Source of the DNA: Flaviramulus sp. BrNp1-15
Lineage (GTDB): Bacteria; Bacteroidota; Bacteroidia; Flavobacteriales; Flavobacteriaceae
NCBI RefSeq assembly: GCF_022259695.1
Contig: NZ_CP092099.1
Span: 3,122,001-3,186,000 of the forward strand
Direction: 5' to 3'
Length of the DNA: 64,000 bases
Both the position numbers and the translations under genes were made by a program. Under the pieces are notes generated by a model. That model did not search any database. It was not told where the DNA came from and saw nothing but the letters and a program-made list of their open reading frames with translations. Of the stretch, positions 26,797-36,300 are shown in pieces (position 1 is the stretch's first letter; each line of letters begins with the position of its first letter).

Positions 26797-26872
26797 AAAA
26801 AACTATTGATGAGTTCCTGAAACAAGTTCGGGATTAATTCAATTACGTAATTTAAATTTACTATTTCATTAA

Positions 26873-27264
26873 GGGGTCGACTGGTTTTGACAGCGAGATT
26901 AATTGAACGGTAAGCACGTCGTGTAATGGCATTGAAACACGTTAAAGGCTAGACCAAATTTTAAACGGCGAGAATAACTACGCTTTAGCTGCATAATTCG
27001 AATTATAGTAGAATTAGCCTAGGTACACAAGGTGTACAAGCTTTATGTCTCCGGAAAGCCTTGATTGACGGCGTTCCTTTTTGAGGCATCGTAAATGTCA
27101 ATATAGAAAGTAAAATGCTTTGATTTACTTTTGAAACTAAAGAAGATAAGTTATAAGTAGGTTGTCTTTAACCAGCTTATAATCGAAAAAACAAGAAAAG
27201 AATAAACGTGTAGAAAGCTCTTTGGTTACTTGTTTGGACGAGAGTTCGATTCTCTCCGACTCCA
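26873..27264 (+). ncRNA. ssrA: Transfer-messenger RNA (tmRNA)
   Basis: The 5' end GGGGTCGACTGG and the 3' end CGACTCCA pair to form the tRNA-like acceptor stem, and the T-arm GAGTTCGATTCTC lies just before the 3' end. The internal reading frame at 26967-26996 encodes the proteolysis tag GENNYALAA and a TAA stop, preceded by the alanine that the charged tmRNA supplies. CCA is not encoded. tmRNA with SmpB rescues stalled ribosomes and tags the nascent chain for proteolysis. The ~390-base length and one-piece form are usual for the phylum. Confidence 0.95.
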
Positions 27265-27267
27265 CAA

Positions 27268-27304
27268 AAAAACCCTTGAATTATTAATTAATTCAAGGGT
27301 TTTA
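27268..27304. terminator. Bidirectional terminator between tmRNA and the SDR gene
   Basis: A perfect 12-bp stem AACCCTTGAATT/AATTCAAGGGTT with a 7-base loop. It has A-runs on the left and T-rich sequence on the right, so it can end tmRNA transcription and the convergent pectin operon. Confidence 0.85.
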
Positions 27305-27325
27305 CTTTTAAAAACGCTATCAATC

Positions 27326-28318
27326 TTAGTTGTATTTTATAGACTTATATGTGTTTATAATCTTATCTATAATTGCATTAGTCTCTGGATTTATTACTTT
27401 TTTATCGGGATTTCTATCTAGCCAATTTAAGGTTTTTTTTATGCCAACTGAAAAAGGTATGGTTGCATTAAATTCTGGAACAAAGGCTTTTATTTTTGTG
27501 TTATCGAAAATGACACTTTCTGCTTTATCGCCTTGTAATTTTTCAATAAGTTTAGGCTCAACTTTTCCTATAAAATCTGAAGCTATATGCACTGCATTAA
27601 GTTCGCAATTTAAACTATCGGCTAAAATTTTATAAATCATATTCCAGCTTAAAACTTCATCAGAAGTAATATGAAATGCATGACTAATGGCTTGTTTTAA
27701 CCCTAATAATCCAACTAATCCTTTTGCAAAATCATCAGAATGTGTTACAGTCCATAATGATGTTCCATCTCCGTGAATAATAATTTCTTTTCCTTTTAAA
27801 ATTCTATCTGCAGTGGTAAATTCTTTAAACCCACCAATAGCTATTGGAATTACCGTATCGTAAGTTAATGATGGTCTAACAATAGTTATAGGAAAATCAG
27901 CTTCTTTATATGCTTTTTGGAGTCTTTCTTCGCACTTAATTTTATTATTAGAATATACCGATAAATTATTAAGCAAGGGTGTAGACTCGGTAACAATAGG
28001 ATAGCTCAGTGGTTTTTGATAACATGACGCCGAACTTATAAAAATGTATTGTCTGGTTTTACCTTTAAATATATTGATATCACGCTCAATATCTTCTGGT
28101 GTAAATGCAATCCAGTTTACAACAACATCCCAATTATGCTTTTTTAATTCTATTAATGTTTCATCATTATTTATGTCTCCTTTTAGTGTAGTTACATTAG
28201 GAATTTCAACATAGGTTATACCACGGTTTAAATGATATAAATCTACACCTTTCGATACAGCTAACCTGCTCGATGCACTACTTATGTTTCCTGTACCTCC
28301 TATAAACAACACTTTCAT
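27326..28318 (-). CDS. NAD-dependent epimerase/dehydratase-like SDR enzyme
   Basis: A 330-residue extended short-chain dehydrogenase. The nucleotide-binding GGTGNIS is at residues 7-13, and the catalytic Y-x3-K pair is Tyr122 and Lys126 (YSNNK). There is no signal peptide, so it acts in the cytoplasm. It is the last gene of the minus-strand pectin operon and overlaps the acetylesterase gene by 4 bases. Similar SDRs occur in Bacteroidota pectin loci. The substrate is unknown; a uronate- or rhamnose-derived sugar is a guess from context. Confidence 0.8.
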   Translation of the reverse strand: MKVLFIGGTGNISSASSRLAVSKGVDLYHLNRGITYVEIPNVTTLKGDINNDETLIELKKHNWDVVVNWIAFTPEDIERDINIFKGKTRQYIFISSASCYQKPLSYPIVTESTPLLNNLSVYSNNKIKCEERLQKAYKEADFPITIVRPSLTYDTVIPIAIGGFKEFTTADRILKGKEIIIHGDGTSLWTVTHSDDFAKGLVGLLGLKQAISHAFHITSDEVLSWNMIYKILADSLNCELNAVHIASDFIGKVEPKLIEKLQGDKAESVIFDNTKIKAFVPEFNATIPFSVGIKKTLNWLDRNPDKKVINPETNAIIDKIINTYKSIKYN

Positions 28319-29061
28319 AATTCCTGTTTTATAAATTCTATTAAACTGGGAACTTCTTCTTTTAATTGATTTACTACAAGTTGCGCCACTTTAGTTGCTC
28401 CTAATTTTGAAAGATGAGTATCATCATGCTTACCATCTTGATAATAAGGATGCTCGCCTGCTTCAAAATGTAAGTGCAGTTTTTTAGAGGCTTCAACACC
28501 ATAAGATTCTTCTAATTGCTCTGTTAAATACTGAAGATCTATAAAAGGTACATTGTACTGCATCGCTACAAGTCTTACCTCCATAGGGTAATCGCCATGG
28601 GTATCGATAAGTGTACCTGACTCATTAAAATTGCGCCTTACTATAGATGAAAACAACACTGGAATGGCTTTTTTTTCTCTACTTTCTTGTATAAAACGAA
28701 TTAGATTATTTCGATAAGCAGTATGTGGATTTGTATATCGGTTTGGATCTTTTTCTTTTTGGTCGTTATGTCCAAATTGAATAAATACAAAATCACCTTG
28801 TTTAAGATTTTTTTGTATAGAATCCCATCGTCCTTCATTTATAAAACTTCTTGTGCTTCGACCATTAACAGCTCTGTTATCAATAATGATATCATTATTA
28901 AAAAATTGTGGTAAAACTTGCCCCCAACCATGTTCTGGATTTTCTTGAGGATTTTTTTTATTGGACATTGTTGAATCTCCAATTAAATAAATTGTTGGTT
29001 TTTGAGCATGAGTATTGAAGCTCCAAAGAAGTATAATAACTAAAATGCTTTTTATTCTCAT
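28315..29061 (-). CDS. CE12-type rhamnogalacturonan/pectin acetylesterase (SGNH hydrolase)
   Basis: A 248-residue exported SGNH hydrolase with a signal peptide ending at THAQ (residue 20). The four blocks are present: GDST with nucleophile Ser30, the oxyanion glycine in VNGRST, FGHND with Asn99, and the catalytic pair in DDTHLS (Asp213, His216). GHND rather than GxND and the overall order match family CE12, which removes acetyl groups from rhamnogalacturonan or galacturonan in the periplasm. Deacetylation opens the backbone to the lyases encoded in the same operon. Whether it prefers rhamnogalacturonan or homogalacturonan cannot be read. Confidence 0.85.
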   Translation of the reverse strand: MRIKSILVIILLWSFNTHAQKPTIYLIGDSTMSNKKNPQENPEHGWGQVLPQFFNNDIIIDNRAVNGRSTRSFINEGRWDSIQKNLKQGDFVFIQFGHNDQKEKDPNRYTNPHTAYRNNLIRFIQESREKKAIPVLFSSIVRRNFNESGTLIDTHGDYPMEVRLVAMQYNVPFIDLQYLTEQLEESYGVEASKKLHLHFEAGEHPYYQDGKHDDTHLSKLGATKVAQLVVNQLKEEVPSLIEFIKQEL

Positions 29062-29094
29062 TGAATTATATTTTTATTTAAATAAAAATTTAGT

Positions 29095-30516
29095 TTATCC
29101 CCATTTGTTTATTCTTGGAACTAAATCTGTAAGTTCTGAAATTTTGATTGGTCTACCTTCATCAATACTTTTTCGGGCAGCTATACCAATTAATACTGCC
29201 AAAGAACCATCTCTAACATTTGCAGCGTGATTTAATAACTTGTCATTTTTTCCTCTAAAAATTTCATCAAACATTAGCTTATCACCTCCCCAATGCCCTT
29301 TACGTACAAATGGAAACTCCTCTCTTTTATATTCTTCAAAATTACGTTGGGTGACTATTTCATGATATTTTAGTTCTGCTTTTGAGTGTGTAGAATGATC
29401 CATTTCTTTATCGTGAATTTTAGATTGATCTTCTTGCACACTATCTCGCCACGGAATACCTTCATGCGTTTCCAACCTGCCATCTTTTCCATTAAAGGCA
29501 AACCTAAACCCTTCAAAAGGTGAATATGTAGTTAATGAATAACTTACTTGTACATTATTAGCATATTTAACTTGAACAGCCATTTTATCGAAAATATCTA
29601 TTTCGTCTCTCCACAAGCAATTATCTCTTATATAACCATCATATTTTTCATTTTCTGCATAGAGTTTCATGTAGGTTTCATTTTTAGTGATATCCCAATA
29701 AAACTCACAATCATTCTTATGCTCACAGGACCTGCAATTTGTACCTCGAAAAGCATTATTTTTTCCATATTTCTCAAGAGCTCCAAAGGCATGAACTTCT
29801 ACAGGATCTGATCCTATAAACCAGTTTAGTAAATCGAAATGATGTGCAGATTTATGTAAAAGAAGCGTACCACTTTTTTCTCTTAAACCATGCCAGCGCC
29901 TAAAGTATGAAGCTCCATGATAAGTATTTAAATACCAATTTAGGTCTATGGAAACCAACTCGCCTATTTCTTTAGATTCTATTATTTCTTTTAATTTGGT
30001 AAACACCTTACCGTAGCGATAATTGAAAGCCATGATTAATTTCCCTTTAGACTTTCGTTGTGCATCGATAATGTTTTGGCATTTTACTTCATCTGTAGTC
30101 ATTGGTTTTTCGGTAACAACATCAATACCTTTTTCTAAACCTTTAATAATAAATTCATCATGAGTTGAATCGACAGTTGTTACCATTAAAATATCTATAT
30201 CGGCTTTTTGCAACATCTCATCAAAGTTGGTGTATGTAGGACAATTTACTCCTATATGTTTTTTGGCGTAAGCTACTCTTCCTGGGTTTATATCACACAA
30301 ACCAACAAATTCTATCACATCAGAATATTCATCATTCAAAAATTTTCCAAAAAATGAAATTCCTCTAATACCAGTTCCAACTAAAGCTACTTTTTTCTTT
30401 TTTGTTGTTGAATTTAAAATATCTGCAAATACAGGATAAACAATCATTGACCCTGCAATGGTAACACCTGTTTTTTTCACAAAATCTCTACGAGTGGTTT
30501 TATTTTTTAAATTCAT
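29095..30516 (-). CDS. Tat-exported Gfo/Idh/MocA-family oxidoreductase
   Basis: A 473-residue protein with a twin-arginine signal (TTRRDFVKKTG, Arg9-Arg10) and hydrophobic stretch, then the Rossmann segment KVALVGTGIRG at 42-52. The EKPMTTDE motif of the family follows near residue 137. Cys residues in the middle (GTNCRSCEHKNDCEFYW) form a four-Cys cluster that could bind zinc. Tat export of the folded, cofactor-loaded protein places the reaction in the periplasm. The family oxidises or reduces sugars, and some members are NAD-dependent glycosidases. Its presence within a pectin operon suggests action on a pectin-derived sugar. The substrate is unknown. Confidence 0.82.
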   Translation of the reverse strand: MNLKNKTTRRDFVKKTGVTIAGSMIVYPVFADILNSTTKKKKVALVGTGIRGISFFGKFLNDEYSDVIEFVGLCDINPGRVAYAKKHIGVNCPTYTNFDEMLQKADIDILMVTTVDSTHDEFIIKGLEKGIDVVTEKPMTTDEVKCQNIIDAQRKSKGKLIMAFNYRYGKVFTKLKEIIESKEIGELVSIDLNWYLNTYHGASYFRRWHGLREKSGTLLLHKSAHHFDLLNWFIGSDPVEVHAFGALEKYGKNNAFRGTNCRSCEHKNDCEFYWDITKNETYMKLYAENEKYDGYIRDNCLWRDEIDIFDKMAVQVKYANNVQVSYSLTTYSPFEGFRFAFNGKDGRLETHEGIPWRDSVQEDQSKIHDKEMDHSTHSKAELKYHEIVTQRNFEEYKREEFPFVRKGHWGGDKLMFDEIFRGKNDKLLNHAANVRDGSLAVLIGIAARKSIDEGRPIKISELTDLVPRINKWG

Positions 30517-30537
30517 AATAGCTCATTTTCAAATTAA

Positions 30538-32556
30538 TTAATTCTCATACCAAAGCCCTTTCGTGCTTTTCTGCTCATCACCCAATATATTTTTTTTAGT
30601 ATATTTTTTTGATTCTTTTTTAGTTAGTTGATGCGACCATTTAACACGTTGTTCTGGTTGAAAACCTGCTCCTAAATTATTATATTCAGCATAAAAAGTA
30701 GTTTTTTCTGCATCTGGTTTCTTCCAATTATGCCAACCTTCTGGTAAGATGTGATTTCCCATTTCACAATTAATAAAAACTGTTTTAGCATGAATTCTCC
30801 AAGGTCTTCCTAAATAAACTTTTGAAACATCATTATTCGCTGTGAGTTTACAGTTTTTAAACACATACCCAAATTCTTGATTTTCTGGTGTTGAAGCTGC
30901 TGTGATGTATGAATTTGATTTACTATGAATTATACAATCTTCAAATAAAACGGTGGCTTCACCAAAAATAAAATCGGTTGTCCCTTCTATATAGCAATTT
31001 TTAAAATACTGCTTAAAGCCTTCGCCAGCTGTATAAACGGTATCTTGAAAACCTGTAAATGCACAATTTTCAAAATAACACCTGTTAGCGTTTACAGAAA
31101 GTGCAACAGCTTGCCCAACAGGACCAGAAGTGTTTTTTACTGTTAAGTTTTTAGCTTGAAAATCATTTCCTTCAACCAGCAAAGTTGATGTATGGAATGT
31201 ACTGTTACGCCCTAAATTAATTTTATCAAAATAATCGTTAAATGTTACAATGGTATTTTCTTTACTTTCTCCAATTAATGAAATTTTTGTATTCCAAGAA
31301 AACACATGTACTTTCTCATTATAAACACCATCTTTTATGTTTATAATAACTCTTTGGTAAGGAAAAGCTTTAGAAGCATAAATTGCATCTTGAATAGTTG
31401 AATAATCTCCTGTTCCATCTTTAGCTACAACTACATTATACTCATTTTCAATTTTCTTTGAAATTTCAATTTTGTTTAGTTTTTCCCATTGGTCAAATTT
31501 ATTTAACATTTCTTGAGGCTCTCTGGTATACCACGCATAACCGTTTCTACGCTCTTCACCAATTTCTGCCAATGTGCTTTTTTTTACACCATCTCTATCG
31601 CAAAAAAATGGTGTATTGTCTTCCAATTCCATAAAACGTGCCCATAGTGGTGGTGCACTATTATCATTTACAATCTTTTTACTGGTAATTCTTCTGTTTC
31701 TAAAAGTGCGTTTTACATCTATTCCAGTAATTTTAACTTTATTGAACCAGTTTACTGCATTAACAACAGCATTTTTAATGTCATTAGATGGATTTTCAAT
31801 ATCCATTAACAGTAAAACAATTTGTGCTGATTCTTTACCACTTAAAGAAGGAAGTTCGTAAGAACGTGCTTTTGCCGGCTGCAATGTTTTTGCATCATGT
31901 TGTGCACACCATGCAGTTAAAACACCATTTTGAACATACTGTGTTTTTAAAACGCAATCTACACCTTTATTAAAAGCATCTTCTACTTGTTTAAGTATGG
32001 TCGTTGATGGTTTTATAGAATAAAAACCTGTATTATTCTTAATTTCTTTAAGTAGTTTAAGAATATTAACCATAGAATCGTCATTATAGGTAATATGTGA
32101 GTAATAACCTTCTCTTAAAGGATAAAACTGCGGCCAACCTCCATTATCGTATTGAGCTTCTAAGATATAATCCAAACCTTTTAAAAATGCCGTTTTATAT
32201 TTTTCATCAGGTATTTGGTGAAACATTTTTGATAGAAATAGCATTTCTTGAATTGTAGCACCATTATCGGTGGTTATATCCTTTGTATCACTTTTAAGTA
32301 GTTTTAATTTGTTTTTTTCACTTTTTGATAAAGGTATTTGCATTTGAATATTCTTAGGCCAACCACCTATATCTCTTTGGTAAAGCAAAACATTTTCTGC
32401 AATGTTTTTTGCCTCTTGGGTTGAAAACCATTTGCCTTCTTCCTGATTTACAATTCTTCTCCAAGACCTATCATGAACCTGAGCTTCTAGATAACAATTA
32501 AACAAAACGAATAATAGAAAAAGAACCGAGTGTTTATAAAATTTCATTTTAACCAT
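30538..32556 (-). CDS. PL10 pectate lyase-CE8 pectin methylesterase fusion
   Basis: A 672-residue secreted two-enzyme protein with an N-terminal signal (FYKHSVLFLLFVLFNCYLEAQ). The PL10 lyase domain (~30-340) shows GGWPKN at 65-70, YSHITYNDDSM and RSYELPSLSG near 231-240, which includes the candidate catalytic Arg. The CE8 esterase (~370-655) shows VVVAKDGTGDYSTIQDAI, FQDTVYT near 503, DFIFG near 525 and LGRPWR near 580, the Asp/Asp/Arg active site. Demethylation by CE8 would create the unesterified galacturonan that PL10 cleaves. An internal start at the fourth codon (MKFYKH) is equally possible. It is second in the operon, 15 bases after the cupin gene. Confidence 0.9.
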   Translation of the reverse strand: MVKMKFYKHSVLFLLFVLFNCYLEAQVHDRSWRRIVNQEEGKWFSTQEAKNIAENVLLYQRDIGGWPKNIQMQIPLSKSEKNKLKLLKSDTKDITTDNGATIQEMLFLSKMFHQIPDEKYKTAFLKGLDYILEAQYDNGGWPQFYPLREGYYSHITYNDDSMVNILKLLKEIKNNTGFYSIKPSTTILKQVEDAFNKGVDCVLKTQYVQNGVLTAWCAQHDAKTLQPAKARSYELPSLSGKESAQIVLLLMDIENPSNDIKNAVVNAVNWFNKVKITGIDVKRTFRNRRITSKKIVNDNSAPPLWARFMELEDNTPFFCDRDGVKKSTLAEIGEERRNGYAWYTREPQEMLNKFDQWEKLNKIEISKKIENEYNVVVAKDGTGDYSTIQDAIYASKAFPYQRVIINIKDGVYNEKVHVFSWNTKISLIGESKENTIVTFNDYFDKINLGRNSTFHTSTLLVEGNDFQAKNLTVKNTSGPVGQAVALSVNANRCYFENCAFTGFQDTVYTAGEGFKQYFKNCYIEGTTDFIFGEATVLFEDCIIHSKSNSYITAASTPENQEFGYVFKNCKLTANNDVSKVYLGRPWRIHAKTVFINCEMGNHILPEGWHNWKKPDAEKTTFYAEYNNLGAGFQPEQRVKWSHQLTKKESKKYTKKNILGDEQKSTKGLWYEN

Positions 32557-32571
32557 AATTGATTAAACAAT

Positions 32572-33039
32572 TTATTTTTTCTCATATTTCTTAATTACCA
32601 AATATTTTAACTCGGTATCGCCAACATTACTTATTCCGTGCATAACATTTGAAGGACAATAAAAACTAGTATAAGGACCAGAAGTTATAGTTTTACCATC
32701 TAAATAAAACTCTGCGGTTCCCTCTAAAACAAAAAAGAATTCATCTTCAACATGCTTATGAGGCGCATGAGTTGACTTATGAGGAGCTACAACACTCATT
32801 TTCAGTGTTCGACCATCTAAAAAATCTTTATCGGCAAACCAATATTGATAGCCAACTTTTGTTGCAATAGACTCATTTATATCAAATTGATTAACACAAT
32901 TCTTAATAGTGAATTCTTTTTTTGATTCTTCTGAAGCTTTAAGTGCTTCTTGAGTATAACTAACAATAGGAATAAGAAAAACTAAAACGCCGAATAGTTT
33001 TTTTGCGCTTTTACGTTTTAACAAAAACTGATTTATCAT
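32572..33039 (-). CDS. Exported cupin protein, possibly KdgF-like
   Basis: A 155-residue protein with a probable signal peptide (KLFGVLVFLIPIVSYTQ) and one cupin barrel. Metal ligands are visible: His94 and His96 in HAPHKHVEDE, Glu100, and His134 in NVMHGIS. Cytoplasmic KdgF cupins linearise unsaturated uronates. This protein has the same size of barrel but appears exported and has Glu where KdgF typically has Gln. It may therefore act on unsaturated galacturonate in the periplasm. It is the first gene of the five-gene minus-strand operon, and its promoter carries a LacI-type operator. Confidence 0.75.
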   Translation of the reverse strand: MINQFLLKRKSAKKLFGVLVFLIPIVSYTQEALKASEESKKEFTIKNCVNQFDINESIATKVGYQYWFADKDFLDGRTLKMSVVAPHKSTHAPHKHVEDEFFFVLEGTAEFYLDGKTITSGPYTSFYCPSNVMHGISNVGDTELKYLVIKKYEKK

Positions 33040-33079
33040 TCTAAAAATTTTAAAGGGTTGAATCTAAAATCACAATAAG

Positions 33080-33098
33080 GCAATCGATTACAAATATA
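33080..33098 (-). promoter_or_regulatory. LacI-type operator and -7 element of the cupin operon
   Basis: The 12-mer GCAATCGATTAC at 33080-33091 is one base from a perfect palindrome. On the minus strand TATATTTG (33091-33098), a perfect TAnnTTTG, abuts it, so bound repressor would cover the start of transcription. A possible -33 CAAA (plus strand) at 33121 has a long spacer of 22. Confidence 0.7.
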
Positions 33099-33295
33099 TG
33101 AATTTTTAAAAGCAGAAATACAAATCAGATAAATAATAGATTAAGCACTTAAATAATGCATACAAATGTAAAATAACCATTAACACCTTAAATAACAATG
33201 CAATACGTGGTTTAAAAGATTTCCTACAATAACAAAATCAGGAAAAGATGTGTAAACTACCTTATAGAAATAAGCAATACTATTCTATGAAAAAG

Positions 33296-33340
33296 TTTGG
33301 TAATTAAATAAAAAAAATTATATTTGTGTAATCGATTACA
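33296..33340 (+). promoter_or_regulatory. susC promoter with palindromic LacI-type operator
   Basis: TTTG at 33296-33299, a 19-base spacer and TATATTTG at 33319-33326 make a textbook Bacteroidota promoter. The perfect 14-bp palindrome TGTAATCGATTACA (33327-33340) follows at once, covering the expected transcription start. The leader to the susC ATG is about 60 bases. Confidence 0.8.
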
Positions 33341-33396
33341 TTTTGTTACCACAAAAACTAGTCTGATTTCAATTAAATAACTAAACTATACTATTT

Positions 33397-36300
33397 ATGA
33401 CAAACAATTTTATTGGTTATTTGTTTCTCAGTTTCAAAAAAAGAGAAGCAAAAAGATCTTATCTAAAAATGAACTGTTTAGGTTTGCTTTTTGGTGTTTT
33501 TGTGTTTTGTAGCACAAGTGCATTTGCTCAAAGTAAAACTATTAAAGGAACAGTTACCGACGCTGATCTAAGCGGTCCTTTACCTGGTGTAACAATTCTT
33601 GTTAAAGGAACTACAAACGGGACCTCAACTGATTTTGATGGAAATTATACGATTGAAAATGTAGCTGAAAATGCTACTTTAGTATTTTCATATATAGGCT
33701 ATAAAACACAAGAAATTAATGTTGCAGGAAAAACTACAATAAATGCCGTATTAAAAACTGACACTGAGGCTCTAGATGAAGTTGTTGTTATTGGTTATGG
33801 TACTGCAAGAAAATCAGATTTAACCGGTTCTGTGGTTGCTATTTCTGGTTCAGACCTACAAGAACAGCCTATTGCAAATGTAGCTGAAGCATTAACAGGG
33901 CGTTTAGCAGGTGTACAGGTTGCTTCTTCTGAAGGTTCTCCTGATGCAGATATAAGAATTAGAATTCGAGGTGGAGGTTCAATTACTCAAGACAGTTCAC
34001 CTTTAATAATTGTAGATGGCTTCCCTGTTAACAGTATAAATGACGTTTCATCATCAGATATTGCAAATATCTCTATTTTAAAAGATGCATCATCAACCGC
34101 AATTTACGGTTCCAGAGGTGCAAATGGTGTTGTTATTATTACAACAAAAAGTGGTAAAGAAGGGAAAGTTACTGCTAACTTTAACATGTTCTATGGTGTT
34201 AATAAAATAGCTAATACTATAGATGTTTTAAGCCCTCAAGATTTCGTTAAATGGCAATATGAATATGCCTTATTAAGAGATTCAGATGATTTAGATTCAT
34301 ACGAAAGATACTTTGGATTATGGCAAGATTACGACCAGTATCTTGGACAAGAAGGCATTGATTGGCAAAGACAGATTTACGGTGAAATGGGAGAAGTTGA
34401 AAGTCGTGACTTATCCATTCGTGGTGGCTCTGAACAATTTAACTTTAATTTTAATTATGCACTTTACGATCAAAAAGCTATCATGGTAGGTTCTAACTTC
34501 AAAAGAAACAACTTATCCTTATCTTTAAAAAGTAAAGCTAGTGATAAAATAGATTTATCATTTACATTACGTTATTCTGATACTGAAATTAATGGTAGCG
34601 GAGCTAACGAGCAAAACGAAATTTCATCAGCAGATGCTCGTTTAAGACATAGTGTTGGTTATTCACCAATTCCTATATCAGGTTTAACAACTGCAGATAC
34701 AGACGAAGCGCTTTCAAGCTACTTAATTAATCCTTTTGTTGCTGTAGATGACACTCAACGCTTACAGCTTAGAAAGAACTTTAATATGGTTGGTAGTTTT
34801 TCTTGGAAAATATTACCAGAACTACAATACAAAATGGATTTAGGTTTAGATAATAGAAATGATTTAGATTACCGTTTTTATGGTAGATCAACATATTATT
34901 CTAACAATATTCCATCAGCAGAAAATCAAGGTCTTCCATCTTTAGTATCAACTGATGAAAAACGTGTAAGATTTAGAAATGCCAATACTTTAAATTATGA
35001 CTTCAAGAATGTAATAAATAATGAAAATCATGGTTTAAAACTTCTTATTGGTGAAGAAATGATTATATCTAAAAGAAATGAGCTTCTAACAGCTATTAAT
35101 GGTTTCCCAAAACTTTTTGGTTTTGGAACTGCAAGAAATCTTACCAGTCAAGGTACACCTTTATTAGTTGATGATTTTTACAGTCCAGATGACAAATTAC
35201 TATCCTTTTTTGGTCGTTTAAATTATGATTATAAGAATCGTTATCTTTTAACAGCTACATTTCGTGCTGATGGATCAAGCAAATTCTTAAATGATAATCA
35301 ATGGGGGTATTTCCCATCTGCAGCTTTTGCTTGGAAAATAAATGAGGAAGAGTTTCTTCAAAATGCAGATTGGTTAAATGCTTTGAAGCTACGAGTAAGT
35401 TATGGTGAAGCTGGAAATAACAATATTCCAGCTGGACAAACTATACAAAATTACGAGTCTACAGCTTCATCGCAAATTAACACTTTCTTAAACTATTGGA
35501 GGCCTTCTAGCACTTTGGCTAATCCAGACTTAAAATGGGAAACAACAGTAACACAAAACGTAGGTTTAGATTTCGATCTTTTCACTGGTATAGTAAGTGG
35601 TAGTGTTGAAGCATATAAGAATGTTACAAAAGATTTATTAATACGATTCCCTATTCCAGGATCTGGTTATGTTGATCAATACAGAAACCTTGGTGAAGTT
35701 CAAAATCAAGGTGTTGATGCTTCTTTAAATATCTCAGCTATAAATAAAGAAGATTTTGGCTTAAGTATTTCTTTAAATGCAGGATTTAATAAAAATAAAA
35801 TAAACTCTCTTGGAGATTTAGAAGATTTTGGTCAAAATACCAATTGGGCTTCCTCTCAAATAGGTGATGACTATTTAGTTTCTGTTGGACAACCATTAGG
35901 AATCATGTACGGCTTCCAAAGTGATGGTCGTTATGAAGTGTCTGATTTTACTTATGATGCAACAAGTGGTGATTATACATTAAACGATGGCGTGGTAAAT
36001 AACGAATGGTTAGGAAACGTTGTGCCTGGAACCATGAAATTAAAAGATATTAGTGGTCCAGATGGTGTGCCAGATGGAGTTGTTGATATAAACGACCAAA
36101 CTATTATTGGTGATTCTAACCCTGATGTAACTGGAGGTGTAGTTTTAAACGCACGTGCTTATGGTTTTGATCTTGTTGCTGCTTTTAGTTATAGCATTGG
36201 AAATGATATTTATAATGCTAATAAAATCGAGTTTACAACAGCAAATCAAAATAACCAATACAGAAATTTAAGTTCTATAATGGCAGATGGAAATAGATGG

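Larger units (their letters stand above)
33040..33396. other. Divergent regulatory region of the pectin locus
   Basis: This 357-base gap separates the minus-strand cupin operon from susC. It holds one promoter-operator at each end, described separately, and no convincing open frame or RNA gene. The middle (about 33125-33290) is plain AT-rich sequence in which I see nothing. Confidence 0.7.
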
